A stretch of DNA of 64,000 nucleotides from Prinsepia uniflora (GCA_032719365.1 CM064872.1:59658296-59722295), one strand, 5' to 3'. Shown: positions 35,301-47,317, counted from the first letter of the stretch. Translations and numbers: made by a program. The notes: a model not told the origin generated them from the letters alone.

Positions 35301-36843
35301 TGGCACATCTACGAATGGTACGTTTGCCTTTATTGGTTGAACACCGTAGGACTGGAGTTTCTGTGGGACTGGATAACCAAGGTGGCTTGCTAGCTAGTTT
35401 CCAGGTGCGACCGATTCTGATTGATCAAGTTATTGAAGCCCAACTTGAAGACCCTATCTTGTGTGTCCTTCGAATTGAAGCTGATGCGGGGGAACGACAA
35501 GATGTTGCAATTAGAAGGGATGGAGCCCTAGTCAAGGACGGACGGTTATGTGTGCCCGAAAATGTAACATTAAAGAAAGAGATTCTAGACGAGGCCCATA
35601 GTTCGGCGTATGCTATCCATCCAGGTGGGACGAAAATGTACCGTACGCTACGAGAGCATTATTGGTGGCCGGGTATGAAACGGGAGATTGCAGAGTATGT
35701 GAGTAAGTGCTTGGTATGTCAACAAGTAAAGGCTGAAAGGCAAAGACCCTATGGAGCACTGCAACCACTACCGATCCCGGAATGGAAATGGGATCATATA
35801 ACAATGGATTTTGTGTTTAAACTCCTAGAACGCCTAAAGGACACGATGGAGTCTAGGTAATTGTGGATAGGCTTACCAAATCAGCACATTTCCTACCTGT
35901 AAGGGAAGACTTTCGGTTGACGCAGTATGCCAGACTCTTCATTGACGCGATTATTCGACTACATGGCACTCTTGTCTCTATTGTATCTGATCGAGATCCC
36001 CGATTTACGTCCAGATTCTGGCAAAGCTTACAGGAAGCTTTCGGGACGAGATTGCATTTTAGTACGGCATTCCACCCTCAGACCGACGGGCAATCGGAAC
36101 GGACTATCCAGACCTTGGAGGACATGATGAGAGCATGTGTTTTGCAATTCCAGGGTACTTGGGAGTCACATCTACAATTGATGGAATTTGCCTACAACAA
36201 TAGTTACCAAGCAAGTATCGGGATGGCTCCTTATGAAGCCTTATATGGACGACAGTGCAGAACCCCTTTGTGTTGGACTGAGGTGGGCGAAAGGAAATTG
36301 TCTAAATCCGAATTGATAGAATTAACAACGGAAAAGGTTAAACTCATCCGAGACAGACTCAAGACAGCCCAAGACAGACAAAAGAGTTATGCAGACCACC
36401 GAGTCAGAGATCTGGAATTTGCAGTTGGAGATTGGGTATTCTTGAAGTTATCTCCTTGGAAAGGTATAGTGCGATTCGGCAGACTCGGGAAATTGAGCCC
36501 CCGTTTCATTGGACCTTATGAGATTGTTGAGAGAATTGGTCGGGTTGCCTACAGATTAGCATTACCTTCTGAGCTTTCGAGGGTCCATAACGTTTTCCAT
36601 GTGTCAATGCTACAGAAATATGTGTATGATGAGTCCCATGTGTTGGAGGAACAGCCCGTTGAACTCAGAGAAGACCTAAGTTTTGAAGAACAGCCTGTAC
36701 AGATCTTGGACCGAAAGGACAAAGTGCTTCGACGAAAGACGATTCCATTAGTGAAGGTTCTTTGGAGGAATCAGAATGTGGAAAAAGCTACGTGGGAACC
36801 TGAGACACAGATGCGAGACCAGTACCCGTATTTGTTTCATTGA
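32396..36843 (+). pseudogene. gag-pol polyprotein of the chromovirus, six TAG codons and one frameshift
   Basis: Gag starts at ATG 32396: a retrotransposon gag domain (32470-32960), a Gly/Arg/Ser-rich region, and a CCHC knuckle (CYFCGEPGHVIRECP, 33209-33253). Protease has DPGATHSF (Asp codon 33506) and later ILGMDWL. Reverse transcriptase has FIDDILVYS with the catalytic Asp pair at 34514-34519; its usual NAPAAF-type motif reads NALAAF here. RNase H starts near DASLQGLG (about 34950). Integrase has an H2C2 zinc finger (HPGG...CLVCQQ) and VSDRDPRF and TDGQSER motifs. A chromodomain-like tail (KVLWRN, EKATWEPE) ends the protein at 36843. In-frame TAGs lie at 33026, 33125, 33431, 33890 and 35171. 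One base is missing near 35822-35825, and another TAG sits at 35854 in the following frame. The copy cannot make a full polyprotein without readthrough. Confidence 0.93.
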
Positions 36844-36865
36844 AATTTCGGGGATGAAATTTCTT

Positions 36866-36877
36866 AAGGGGGGAAGG
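36866..36877 (+). other. polypurine tract of the chromovirus
   Basis: AAGGGGGGAAGG, one base before the 3' LTR, primes plus-strand synthesis. Confidence 0.85.
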
Positions 36878-36878
36878 T

Positions 36879-39800
36879 TGTAAGGCCCCGGAAATTCGGA
36901 AAATGTAATTTTGTAACATAATGAATAAATGACGTTTTTACCCTTGTGAATAGTATGGTCAAATTGTTGACTTTTTGATTGGTGAATCAAACGGACGTTG
37001 ACCGATGACCGTGACGTAGTTCGGGACGTCACGAGTCCATAGACTGGTGGCACGCCCAATTCCGACGATCAGGGAAAAAGTTATGACGTTCGGAAGCCCA
37101 AGGGCATTTTCGTAATTTGGACGAAAAGGGGGAAAATGTTGACTTTTTGTTTGACAACCAATTTTCACACGATTCGAGGACCGTTAGGTAGGTCTCGATG
37201 CCCGGAGTACAACGACAGGTGGCACGTCGAAAACGGAGTTCGGATACAAACGTTACGGGTCATGGAAGCCTAGAGGCAAAATGGTAATTTGTCCAACCAG
37301 GGGCAAAATGGTCTTTTAACCTTGATCAGACCATGACACCTGTCTTTTGTCTGATACTTACCTCAGAAAACATAGAATCGGGTCTTAAGGGAAACACAAT
37401 GATATCCCCTTTTGACATCTTTTCCCCAAATTAAGGCTTAATTCATCATTATGTTCAATTGACCCGTGATAAACCCCAAACTCGTCGTCATTATGCAATT
37501 GAATGTCTAAGTAGGAGAACTGAGAGAGAGGGACTCGAGAGGTTGAGAGAATTGGGAGAATTTTGCTTCGAAAATTCAGAAAAATTGGGGGAAAATTGAA
37601 TTCGAATTTGGGAGCCAGGAGAAGAGCAATTGAGGATTACATTGAGTTGCTAGGATCAAAACGAACATCTTTGTAAAAAAAACGAGAAGAAATCATGTCG
37701 AATTGAGGAAGAACAGACGCTGCCATGGCTGCCAAAAATCGACCTTGAGTTCAGATACTTAGAGGTAAGCTCGTATGAAATTGATCATGGAAAATTGTTC
37801 CATACACTCTCACGATGCTAACCATGTGAATTAATTGGAAAATCAGGGACGAAATCGTGAAACCCGTATCGGAGACCCGTCGAAGTTCGATCGTGAGTCG
37901 TGAAGTTTTGGACCTTAATTGAGGTAATTGAACATACAGAACTGAAATGATGTTGGATTAGATGAGATCAGTTGAAAGAACGAATCGATATAAGGTCGAA
38001 TTGACTGAGATTGCATCGGATCCTATCGCGGGTATTTCAACCCGTTTATCAGACAAACGGGCGAGAACGACGCACTGTAGCATGTACTGTGCTAGGCGCG
38101 TGGCTTTCACGCGCAGCCGCTTGCGGCGGCGCGTGACGGCGCGTGGAGAGGATTCCGGCAAAGTGATCAACATGAAACTTGATGTTCTCAATGATACGAA
38201 CCTATCCGCGTTGGTTTCGGGTCAATCGGATATGGTTTCAGAGTAGTTCCGAGTACCCGACACGTTTAAATTATATTAAAATAATATTATAAAATTCTGA
38301 AAATTAGGGGATTCTTATTTAAGGATTATATGATAGTCTAGTAACCTTAAATCACTTTGTTTGACAGGCTGGAATATTCCCGGGACGTCGGAGGAAAACG
38401 AACAGCTCGAGGCTGAACAATCGGGACGGTGTGTGTGAGTGGACTTTTGGTTTTCTAACCGTGATGCATGCATATCTGGTTTAAAATGCTTTATTATATG
38501 ATTTTCTATGATTTGACATGATTGATGTTTTGATTCGGTGATTTCTCAATTTTCTCGGTTTTATGATTATTATATTATATTTTGGCACGAGTTTCGAGAA
38601 ATGACAAAATTGATGTTTTGGGCGTGGGCCCGGGACTGAAAATGATTATAATGATGTTTTGACTCGGGTTATGAGTCAGGAATTGATTTTATGGATTTAC
38701 GTGATCGTGGCAACTCAGGTTTACGGTTGCACAGATTTGCGTGAAAATGATATTTTGGGCTTGTGACACAAGTGAATAGTATTTTTGACTCGGATTTGGA
38801 GTTACATGTGAATATGATTAAATTAATGATTTTGATTTCTAAAGTGAATCTTGGACACTGTTTAATGATGGTTTTGTGGAACTTGATTTGTGAAAGCTAT
38901 GTCTCGGCCATAGGCCCTATTGAAATGTTTTGACTTGATTTGAGACGTAAATAATTTTAAAATGAGATTACTGGTTTTGGGTGACCTGTTCCACATATAC
39001 CATCCTCTGTGATTTGATAGTCTCCTCCGGACGTCGTAGATCCTAGAGTAGTCAGGATCCACTGCCTGGAGATGAGTAGCTCTGAGGGAGGCTAACTCGC
39101 AGGAGCGTGGTATTATGATGATATCCTCTAGACGTCGTTGATCCTAGAGTTGATATCCCCCTAGACGTCGTAGATCCTGGGGGATGTACTCGGAAGTGAG
39201 ACACCGAGTTGCACGCGTTGCATTGATATCGTGACGGGTTATATGGATAATGTGATTGGATATTGAGGATTGATGGTATTATGATTTATTGATATCTGTG
39301 TCCAGAGACTTTAGAAAATGATGCTTTCTGTCATAAATTGATTTCATATTATTACACATGTGTTTCTGTTATGCATGCATGTTTGTGAAAACTGGAGGGT
39401 AAGAAATGTGTTTTGGTAAATGTATTTATCAAACTTTATTTTGTCCACTCACACCTTTACTGTTTTATGAACCCTCCAGGCCAGTGCACAGGTACGAGGG
39501 CTAGAAACGAGGCAAGCGAGGCAAAAGAATAAATAGACCGTTGTACACTCAGCCACTCTACAGAGTAGGAATTTGACCCCTATCTGTAATAGTACCTATG
39601 CTCTGTATTGTCTTTGACTAGTCAAACTTGTGACGTCATTGGTCTGTAAAACTTAACTATCCCTTGTCTGACAATGTTTTCGGGATTTGTTGTGTGATGT
39701 ATGTATATAAGTTTGGTTCCTTTCGGTAATTTTTAGTTATTGTCAGACGGGAGCAGGATTCATCACGACTATCGAGGGATAATCGGGATGGGTCTTGTCA
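36879..39800 (+). repeat. 3' LTR of the chromovirus
   Basis: 2922 bp, about 98.4% like the 5' LTR by eye. GTGAGTGGAC is at 38435-38444, ATGCATGCAT at 38464 and 39371, and GTCCACTCAC at 39443-39452. Of the differences from the 5' LTR, about 30 are transitions and 18 transversions. Confidence 0.95.
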
Positions 39801-40055
39801 TAAATATCTATTAAATATTATAATTTAAATAAGTTAAACATGTTAAACGGATTAAACGGATCATAAGTTAATTGGATTTTAAGTATGACCTGTTTATTAA
39901 ATGGGTTAAGCGGGTTACACAGGTCATTAACAGGTCGGGTTTGGTTGGCCATTCTTGAAACGATTATTAAACGGGTCAGATTCGGGTTGGGTATAAATGG
40001 GTAAAACAAACTTCATGGCACGATATGAACCCGACACGACATAACCTATTGTAAC
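39801..40055. repeat. MITE-like repeat, right half
   Basis: Continues the AAACGGGT, TTAACAGG and ATGAACCCGACACGAC phrasing of 29099-29379 after the chromovirus. Its right end grades into LTR-C-like sequence before 40078. Confidence 0.5.
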
Positions 40056-40864
40056 CGAAAAATAAGTCTGGGAGAACTGACAGGACCCATCCCAATCCCT
40101 CACGGGATTAGTGCGGGATGACCCTGCTCCCGTCTGACACGAAGTGTCAGACAAGGGATATTTCTGACCTTTGCCCTCCCGGGCTATCAGAGTAAACCAG
40201 GATCCGGAGGAGGCATGTGATATCTCGGTCTCTGCTACAGTCTACATCCGATGTCAACCTGAAGGGCAGTCAAAACATTAAAAACTGTGAGTGGACAAAA
40301 CAAAAGTTTATAAAAACATTTCATAAGACATTTGTACCCTCCACTAAAAAGCATGCATGCATTCGAAAACCATTTATCCAAAAACAAACCATATGTGGGA
40401 CTAAGCCCAAAGCAGATATAAACCAAGGTCGAAAGGACCACAATGAAAACGACCATACGGGCCACTGCCCAAATCCATAAGGGACTTGGCCCCAAACCAT
40501 AAAGAAACCAAGTATACGAGCCACTGCTCAAATCCGGTGCACACCTGTGCACACCACATATTATATATATACCTATAAGTCACACAACCAATCCTGTCAC
40601 GGTATCCAAAGCTACGCGCGTGCTACCCGGGTCTCAATCCGAGTCTTCTCAAAGTCAAGGTCAATGTCCGCAGACCACTGATCCTACTCGAGGTAATAGT
40701 AACCAAAGCCTTCCTGAGAGTAAGGAACCCAACTGGGGGGTGACTCCACTCAGTCGGTGCTCCGTGACTACTCCGGGGTCCACCCAGGCCAACGACCCTC
40801 CCCGGAGGAGATAAAAGAAGTAAAGGAAGGCAGATGAACATATATATATACATAACATAATATC

Positions 40865-41047
40865 CATGCCCGGTTCCCCTGAACCGTCATGATCCATAAT
40901 ATTCATAACCAAGGTAACATGCTGGTTCCCATAAACCGTCATGTACCATAATGGCCAACAAGGGTTCATGCCGGTTCCCATAAACCGTCATGAACCATGA
41001 TACCATAACAAGGGTTCATGCCGGTTCCCATAAACCGTCATGAACCT
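40865..41047. repeat. family-specific tandem repeat in the LARD LTR
   Basis: About four units sharing GGTTCCCATAAACCGTCATG plus flanking AACC, spaced 50-65 bases. The last two are nearly identical. The same block occurs in the other LTR at about 48105-48285. Confidence 0.85.
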
Positions 41048-41800
41048 GGGAATCCATTTAAGGTTCCCTGACCTGAAATCAAACCGTAAAGTGACTGGGT
41101 CTCGTGCCCGAACATAAGACATCAGCTGGGCACCGTGCCCGATATCTGAGGTCATATGCCCGAGACAAAACCAAATGGGTTTCATACCCGAGTTTATCCT
41201 TTTAGAAATCCAAAACCATTTCATTAAAACCAAATAAGAAATACAGACTCGTATAAGCACCGTATAAGGCCGAAACCTCGAAATACGTGCTTATACGTAA
41301 CCACATACAAATGCACCCATGGCATCACCAAACAAGTAATAAAACATATAATAAACATTTATGCATGTACCAATTTAGAAAACAAGGTCCACTCACAGAC
41401 CGTCCGAAGCCGCGCCTCGATACGCGTGCCATACGGCTCCCCGAGCCGATCACCGTCACCGGGACTTCCAAACCTGTCCAAATTAATTTAGAGGGTTACT
41501 AACTACTTAATTAACCACCCACCAAAGCCCCGTAATTTTCCCGTATTTTTAGCTATTTTTAATCCCGAACCTAAACCTTTCGATGCCCCGAAACATATCG
41601 AGACGGTGTCCGGTCGCCACGAAACCAGTCCCAAAATGTTCGTTATATCGAATAGAAGATTTCCCGTGTTGAATACTTTCCCAAATTCCCTGCCACGCGC
41701 CCTCACGCGCCGCCTGAAGTGGCTGCGCGTGGGCTTCACGCGCCCTCACGCGCCGCCTGAAGTGGCTGCGCCTGGCCTTCACGCTCCGCTACAGTACCTG

Positions 41801-42112
41801 CTGACGTCATCGCTGACGTCAGCATGACGTCTTCACTGACAGCTGTCAGGTCTGACATGTCAGACTCTGACAGGTGCCACGTGTCAAGCTCCCATTAGTC
41901 CACGTCACTGTGTTGTCAGTGCCACGTGGCAGTCTGACATGTGCCACGTGTCATCACGACACTGGTCCACGTCAGTGCCACGTGTCAGCCCCTGATTGGG
42001 CCACGTCACTGACATGTTAGTGCTGACTGTGCACTGACATGTGACACGTGTCGGCTGATGAGTGGTCCACGTCACCTGACAATTTGACAGGTGCCACGTC
42101 ATCATGCCACGT
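41801..42112. promoter_or_regulatory. dense G-box / TGACGTCA array in the LARD LTR
   Basis: Two palindromic TGACGTCA sites and one TGACGTC open the block. Five CACGTG hexamers, mostly as GCCACGTGTC, follow with many TCCACGTCA and TGTCAG phrases between them. CACGTG and TGACGTCA are classic plant bZIP sites. In the other LTR (about 49040-49350) one CACGTG has become CACATG and four remain. Confidence 0.75.
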
Positions 42113-42851
42113 CACCACCTTCAACCACTCGACGGGTTGACCCGAATACTAGTAAATGGGTCGCCGTGACCCGCGGCATGACCCGGCCGGTTCTCCCTGC
42201 TCCGGCCACCATTTCTCCTCCCGTTTGTCCCATTCTACTCGTCTCAACCTAACCTAAAGATCCATGGGCTTAAAAACTATGAAACGGGTCGCGATAATTA
42301 CCTACGGTGCCAAGAATAGTCGCCCAGTTTCCGGCCGTCCGTCTGGGCTGCACCGTCGTCCCCCGCCACTTCATTCGATCCTGTTAGCCTCCTCAAGTCC
42401 CCAGAATCACAACCCAATTATTAGTTCCGATTCAAAACCAATAAAACTCAAGTTTCAAACTCAACCCCAAAACCTACCTTTTCGGGTTTCCTCCCGCCGT
42501 GTCCTCCATCGTCCTCAGCCGTCGTGTCCTTTAGTCCTTCATCGTCACATCCTCACATTATCTCTCTGGTCTCAGTCGCAGATGATGAGGGAGTGTGGGT
42601 GTTGGCTGTGTTTGAAGAAAATGAAAAATGGAGGGTTATGGGGTTTTTCGGGTTTTGAGGAAAATGAGGAATGAAGATGTGAGTTGATGAGATCAGATGA
42701 GAGGAGAGATAGAAATGAGATGAGTGGTGAGGATTAAAAGGTGAAATTGAAATGGATGGCTAGGATTTAAGGTTGTTAGGATTTATTATAAAATAATTAA
42801 AATAATTATATTTAATTATTTAGATCCACATTTTGGGGGAGTTAGCCAATA

Positions 42852-42877
42852 GGATGAGTGACACTTGTCACTCATCC
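42852..42877. promoter_or_regulatory. conserved LTR palindrome, copy 4
   Basis: Perfect arms GGATGAGTGACA and TGTCACTCATCC around CT. It is missing from the 5' LTR of the same element because it lies inside the 398-bp segment absent there. Confidence 0.85.
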
Positions 42878-43408
42878 ATGGGACCCACCAAAATATCTGC
42901 CCAATCAGATTTCGCCAAATCGTCCCCGTCTCGAAGTTCGTGCATAGTGAAATCGAACTTCCGTGACCCATAACTCTCCCGTTTGAAGTCCGATTTCAGA
43001 GTGCCGCCTGCTTATGGATTCGTATCGTCTTTATCTACGTAACGGTCTTCGGCCCTCGGCCATCGGACCTCGGCCATCGGACCTCCCGGTCAAAAAGTCA
43101 ACTTTTGACCTCCGATTCACCCAAATTACCAAAATGCCCCTAAACTTCCGAACGTCATAACTTCCTCCTCGAACGTCGGAATTGAACGTGCCACCTGTCT
43201 ATGAACTCGTGACGTCATGAACTACGTCACGGTCATCGGTCAAAGTCCATTTGACCGCCCAATTGAAAAGTCAACGTTTTGCCACCATCAGGGGTAAAAC
43301 GGTCATTTTGCATCGTTCGTTCGATTTCGCTCTAATAATCACGGATTAGCCTCACTAATCGTGATTAGTCACTAATCTAATCTAGGAATTTAGGACAGGT
43401 CGTTACAA

Positions 43409-43420
43409 CCTTCCCTCCTT
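43409..43420 (-). other. polypurine tract of the 10.2-kb LARD
   Basis: The minus strand reads AAGGAGGGAAGG right beside the LTR. A second similar tract with the same TTTCGAGGACGAAA-like neighbour lies at about 43470-43482, so the polypurine region is tandemly duplicated. Confidence 0.7.
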
Positions 43421-46400
43421 AATTAATTTCGTCCTCGAAATTCCAACCGACTCTAATCTAACCGTTCTTCCCTCCTTAATTTAGTTTCGTTCTCGAAACT
43501 CCAACTATCCGGATTCCACCTCCACCTTGTGGAAATAATTCGATCTACCTCGCAACACGCGTACACTCGTACACCAACTAACCAGAATAATTCTTACTCG
43601 TCTGCCGCCAGACGTACCACTAACACTCACGTCGTATCGACTACATTCGACCACGTCGAATGACAGTAGTCATACGCTCCGAACTGACACCACTTGTCAT
43701 ATCTACCATTTCTTTGACACAACAACTCTACGGTTCCTTACTAAATCTCCACTCAACGATCCACGCTGACACATCTGACAAACTGCCACCACTTGACAGT
43801 CGCCAGTCAAAAACTGATATGACACACACTCGTGGTTACACTAACCACAAGCATTTCACTCGACCTGTGTGTAACTAGACCCATCAGAAATACCATGACC
43901 CACTGCACAGTATCCAATGTCCAGTCCACGACCTCAACTAGTCCGATGGTATCAGAACCAATCCGACTACCAATACGCTCTCCAACGCACCACCGGTATC
44001 TCCTATATACCGTCACCAGGCACGACAAGTCTGCCTAGTATCGTACCTTGAACAACGTACAAGGTACGTACATCTACCCATCAATCAGACTACAACCACC
44101 TAGGTCATAGCCAATCACGTTTCTACGATGGAGTCCATTTATCCAATCCAGTATTAGACAAATCGAAACTCCGACCCATTATTTATTTCCAAATCCGAAT
44201 CCGAATCCGCAATTTCGTAAGAAATTCCGAATTCAAACCCAGGAATCATATGCATAGTCATGTCCAATTTCGAATCCGAAATCATCATTCCGTAAACTAG
44301 CATTTGGAATAACTATTCCGAACCCAAATCCATAAAAGAAAATCTACAGTCAAGCTCTAGAATCAAATCCTGAATCGTCACCCAGAATCCGATTCCAAAA
44401 CCCAAATCTAGAAATCCTTTTTCAAGTTCCAAAATCAAATCCTGAATCGTCATCCAGAAATCTGATTCCAAAACTCGAAATATCGCTCTCGTCTACCGAG
44501 ACGTACCATACCCGAACCTATCGGATACCTGCTCCACCGATTACCACATTACCATCGATTGACTTCATAGGAAAGCCAATCCCTACATCAACACATCTAG
44601 GTTGACCATATCCGACCACGTCGGAAAACTACTCATCGGACAACTACTCATGTGAGTAATAAGTCATATGGGATTTACCTCGAAAAGAAGTTCAGTCCCA
44701 TCATCCTCAACTCAAACACTCAAGTAGGAGTGATAAACTCTCCACCTATCGGGATCATCAAAATCACGATCCAGAGCCATAACGATACCCAAAGTCCTAA
44801 ACCAATTCCCACATCTAAACAGATTAGTCAACGACGAGACACGCCGAGACTGTGGGTTCTCACTGATTACCTCGTATCGATCCTTGTCATTCCACCGAGG
44901 AAAAAATCAAGAATGATCGAATAATCCATCCTACGTGAATGCAAACAACACTCGCTGCACTCACCACGTCATGTAACCTAACATCGTCCGCCACCAAGCA
45001 GGAAATGAGAAATTTCAGTCACCTAACTTCGATATACTCATCTCCTCTTGATGATCCAGAACAAATCCCGGGTCCACCAACCAATACACGATCAGTGTAC
45101 TAGTGGCAACCCACAACATCTATATCATCAACGTCATCTACCACGGTAGAATCTGAGAAGTCACCCAAAATGACTTCGACATACCCATTACCAATGCGGA
45201 AAACCCGCATTCCTCGTGTCACCCCAATCGCAATTCTCGCGATTCCGGAATTCCAACCATATCAAAACCAACACACTCGGACATCAACCACGTGTCCATC
45301 ACCAATTTAACTCTATCCGTGATCCACTCTTGAACCACAGATACCGAACATATGCCCATCACGAAGGATGTGACTCAACGTCATCGCAATCACCGGCACC
45401 AGCACCAGCACTAGTACCAGTATCAACACTATCACCTAACAGCATCAGCACAAAGTGTCCACACTAGCATCAACAATAACACTAGCACACCATGTGCAAA
45501 ACTGACAACCCTGGATCTCTACTCATACCGAGCGACGACCCCGTACCTCTGTTCGAAAAGGAGAACTCTACCTCCCTCGTACCCAACAGCTCTGGGTACG
45601 GTCACTCTGACAACTCATACGAGAAAAGGAAACGTTCCCCGAACATCCCCAACTCATTCTGCGATCGCACTCAGCAGTAACCGAGTCGAATCCAGAATCA
45701 CTGCTCGTACATATGGGTTACTCACGCACCCCGTATCATCGTCACGACTGACAATCCCATCGTCACAATCGTCACGGTAACCTGAGTCTACTCGACCCGA
45801 TAAGACTCGACTACGTCCATCGATAGTAGCGTCTGCCACACACTCGTGCAGACCTAACTACCAGGCACCGCTATCGAGACCCCGCATCCAACGGAATCAC
45901 TCGCCCATACCAAATACTCCGTATCCCCGCTCCGGGATTCCATCGACAAGTACCAACCCTGGTAACTTGTCCAACAATCTCTATCCTGTCGTAACTCGAA
46001 TAATGACAGGACCCGTCCCAACTGGACGTCAAAAACCATACCCGGTCCTGCTCCCGTCTGACAAGTCAACTAAAGGTCCGAAACTCCCCTTCAGTACTTG
46101 CCAGACAAGGGATGTTTGCGCGGATTTCTGCTGCTGTCACTGCCTCACGATCGGTCCCGAGCGTCATACCACGGCGCTCGGGACCTACGTATCGACGAGA
46201 CCTACGTAACGGTCCTTGGCCCTCGTCCATCGGACCTCCCGATCAAAAAGTCAACATTTGGCCCCTATTATGCCAAATTACCAAAATACCCCTCATCATC
46301 CGATCATCATAACTTTCACTACGAATGTCGGAATCGAACGTGCCACCTGTCTATGAACTCGTGACGTCCCGAACTACGTCACAGTCATCGGTCAAAGTCC

Positions 46401-47302
46401 GTTTGACCGCCCGAACTAAAAGTCAACATTTTGCCCACGCTAGGGGTAAAACGGTCATTTTGCACGTTTCGTCCGATTTCACTCAACTAATCCCCGATTA
46501 GTCATTCTAAATCATAATTAATTAATATTCAATCCCGATATTCGGGACGGGTCCTTACAACTAAACCATTGTCGTCTACCAGGTCATCCACGACCTTAGT
46601 TGCACCAAACCACAACTAAGTAGCACGACAACCAACTCGGTCTAACTGATAAGTACAATCCCGACTGCGAAGTGCAGTCCCAACACAAGCTGATATGACT
46701 AGACCGACTAACGAACCCCAAATCCGAATAGTCGTCAAAGTCACACCATTCTCCAACTCACATTTCCGAACCATACACCCAAGGTAGGATTCCACAATCA
46801 CACCTAGAGTCATTCTGAACCCAACTGCGAAAAGCAGTAAACTTAACAATCTGACCGACCCGCGGTCTTGACATCGTAAAGACGTCAATCCAATCCTACT
46901 GTCAATCAACTAGGATTCTCCAAATCCGGCTGCTAACTGCCTACTGCAGTAAATCCATTTAACTCAACATAATCCGACCATCTAATGGTCACAACATCGA
47001 ATTAGTCGTCGGAACCGATCATACGACATTGTGAAAGACGATCCCAACTAACCGTCACACGATCAAAATCTATAAGAATACGTTTATCCCATTGTAGGGT
47101 CCCACACTGTCATCCACGACAGAACTATGGCAATCCCGACATCGAATGCCGAACCAAGACGGTCCACAATCCAATCCTACTAACTATCGTACCGGCACCC
47201 CAACCTCAGGTTGATAACGAACTGTAGCCCCTTGAGATATCACATCCTCGACCAGCGTACATACTCCAAGAGCTCCGCGGTTGCTCGAATAGAGACAACC
47301 CC
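43421..47302 (-). other. internal region of the 10.2-kb LARD, no coding potential seen
   Basis: About 3.3 kb of element sequence plus a 556-bp inserted LTR remnant. Frames in both directions are short (up to about 100 codons) and carry no retroelement motif. A CCAGAATCCGATTCC/AATCC-type stretch (44160-44480) resembles LTR sequence of the family-A kind. I recognise nothing else. Confidence 0.6.
46004..46559 (-). mobile_element. shortened solo LTR inside the LARD
   Basis: TGACAGGACCCGTCC to GGGTCCTTACA in minus orientation, only 556 bp, so most of the LTR centre is deleted between the U5-like start and the W-box-like U3 end. Flanks AATAA (45999-46003) and ACTAA (46560-46564) differ at one base. 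It is probably a nested insertion that later lost its middle. Confidence 0.6.
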
Positions 47303-47314
47303 GCTCTGATACCA
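47303..47314 (-). other. primer binding site of the 10.2-kb LARD
   Basis: The plus strand reads GCTCTGATACCA, i.e. TGGTATCAGAGC on the element strand, three bases from the 5' LTR. Confidence 0.9.
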
Positions 47315-47317
47315 CGC

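Larger units (their letters stand above)
29380..39800 (+). mobile_element. near-complete Ty3/gypsy chromovirus (Tekay/Del-like), with two LTRs
   Basis: A 10.4-kb element in the order LTR, tRNA-Met PBS, gag, protease, reverse transcriptase, RNase H, integrase, chromodomain-like tail, polypurine tract, LTR. The very long LTRs (about 2.92 kb), the integrase-before-tail order and the chromodomain-like C-terminus point to the Tekay/Del group. Direct flanks are TAAA (29376-29379 and 39801-39804), or TAAAT if the LTR edge is shifted by one base. It inserted into a MITE-like repeat. A hand comparison finds about 48 substitutions and one single-base indel between the LTRs (about 1.6%), so insertion was recent. 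At the often-used plant rate of 1.3e-8 per site per year that is roughly 0.6 million years. Confidence 0.93.
40078..43407 (-). repeat. 3' LTR of the 10.2-kb LARD (full length)
   Basis: 3330 bp, TGACAGGACCC to GGTCGTTACA on the plus strand. It contains GTGAGTGGAC (40287), ATGCATGCAT (40353), a GGTTCCCATAAACCGTCATG repeat block (about 40865-41047), GTCCACTCAC (41387-41396), a duplicated CACGCG-rich block (41693-41790), the ACGT array (41801-42112) and the palindrome (42852). The 5' LTR lacks 398 bp of this. Confidence 0.93.

Noticed and set aside
40235..40552. 105-codon minus frame repeated at 47475-47792
   Set aside because: Same reason: conserved only because it sits in the two LTRs of the LARD, in the repeat-array region, with no protein motif.
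46004..46559. A short TRIM element in the LARD interior
   Set aside because: It has only one pair of LTR ends and no PBS or second LTR; a centrally deleted solo LTR fits better.
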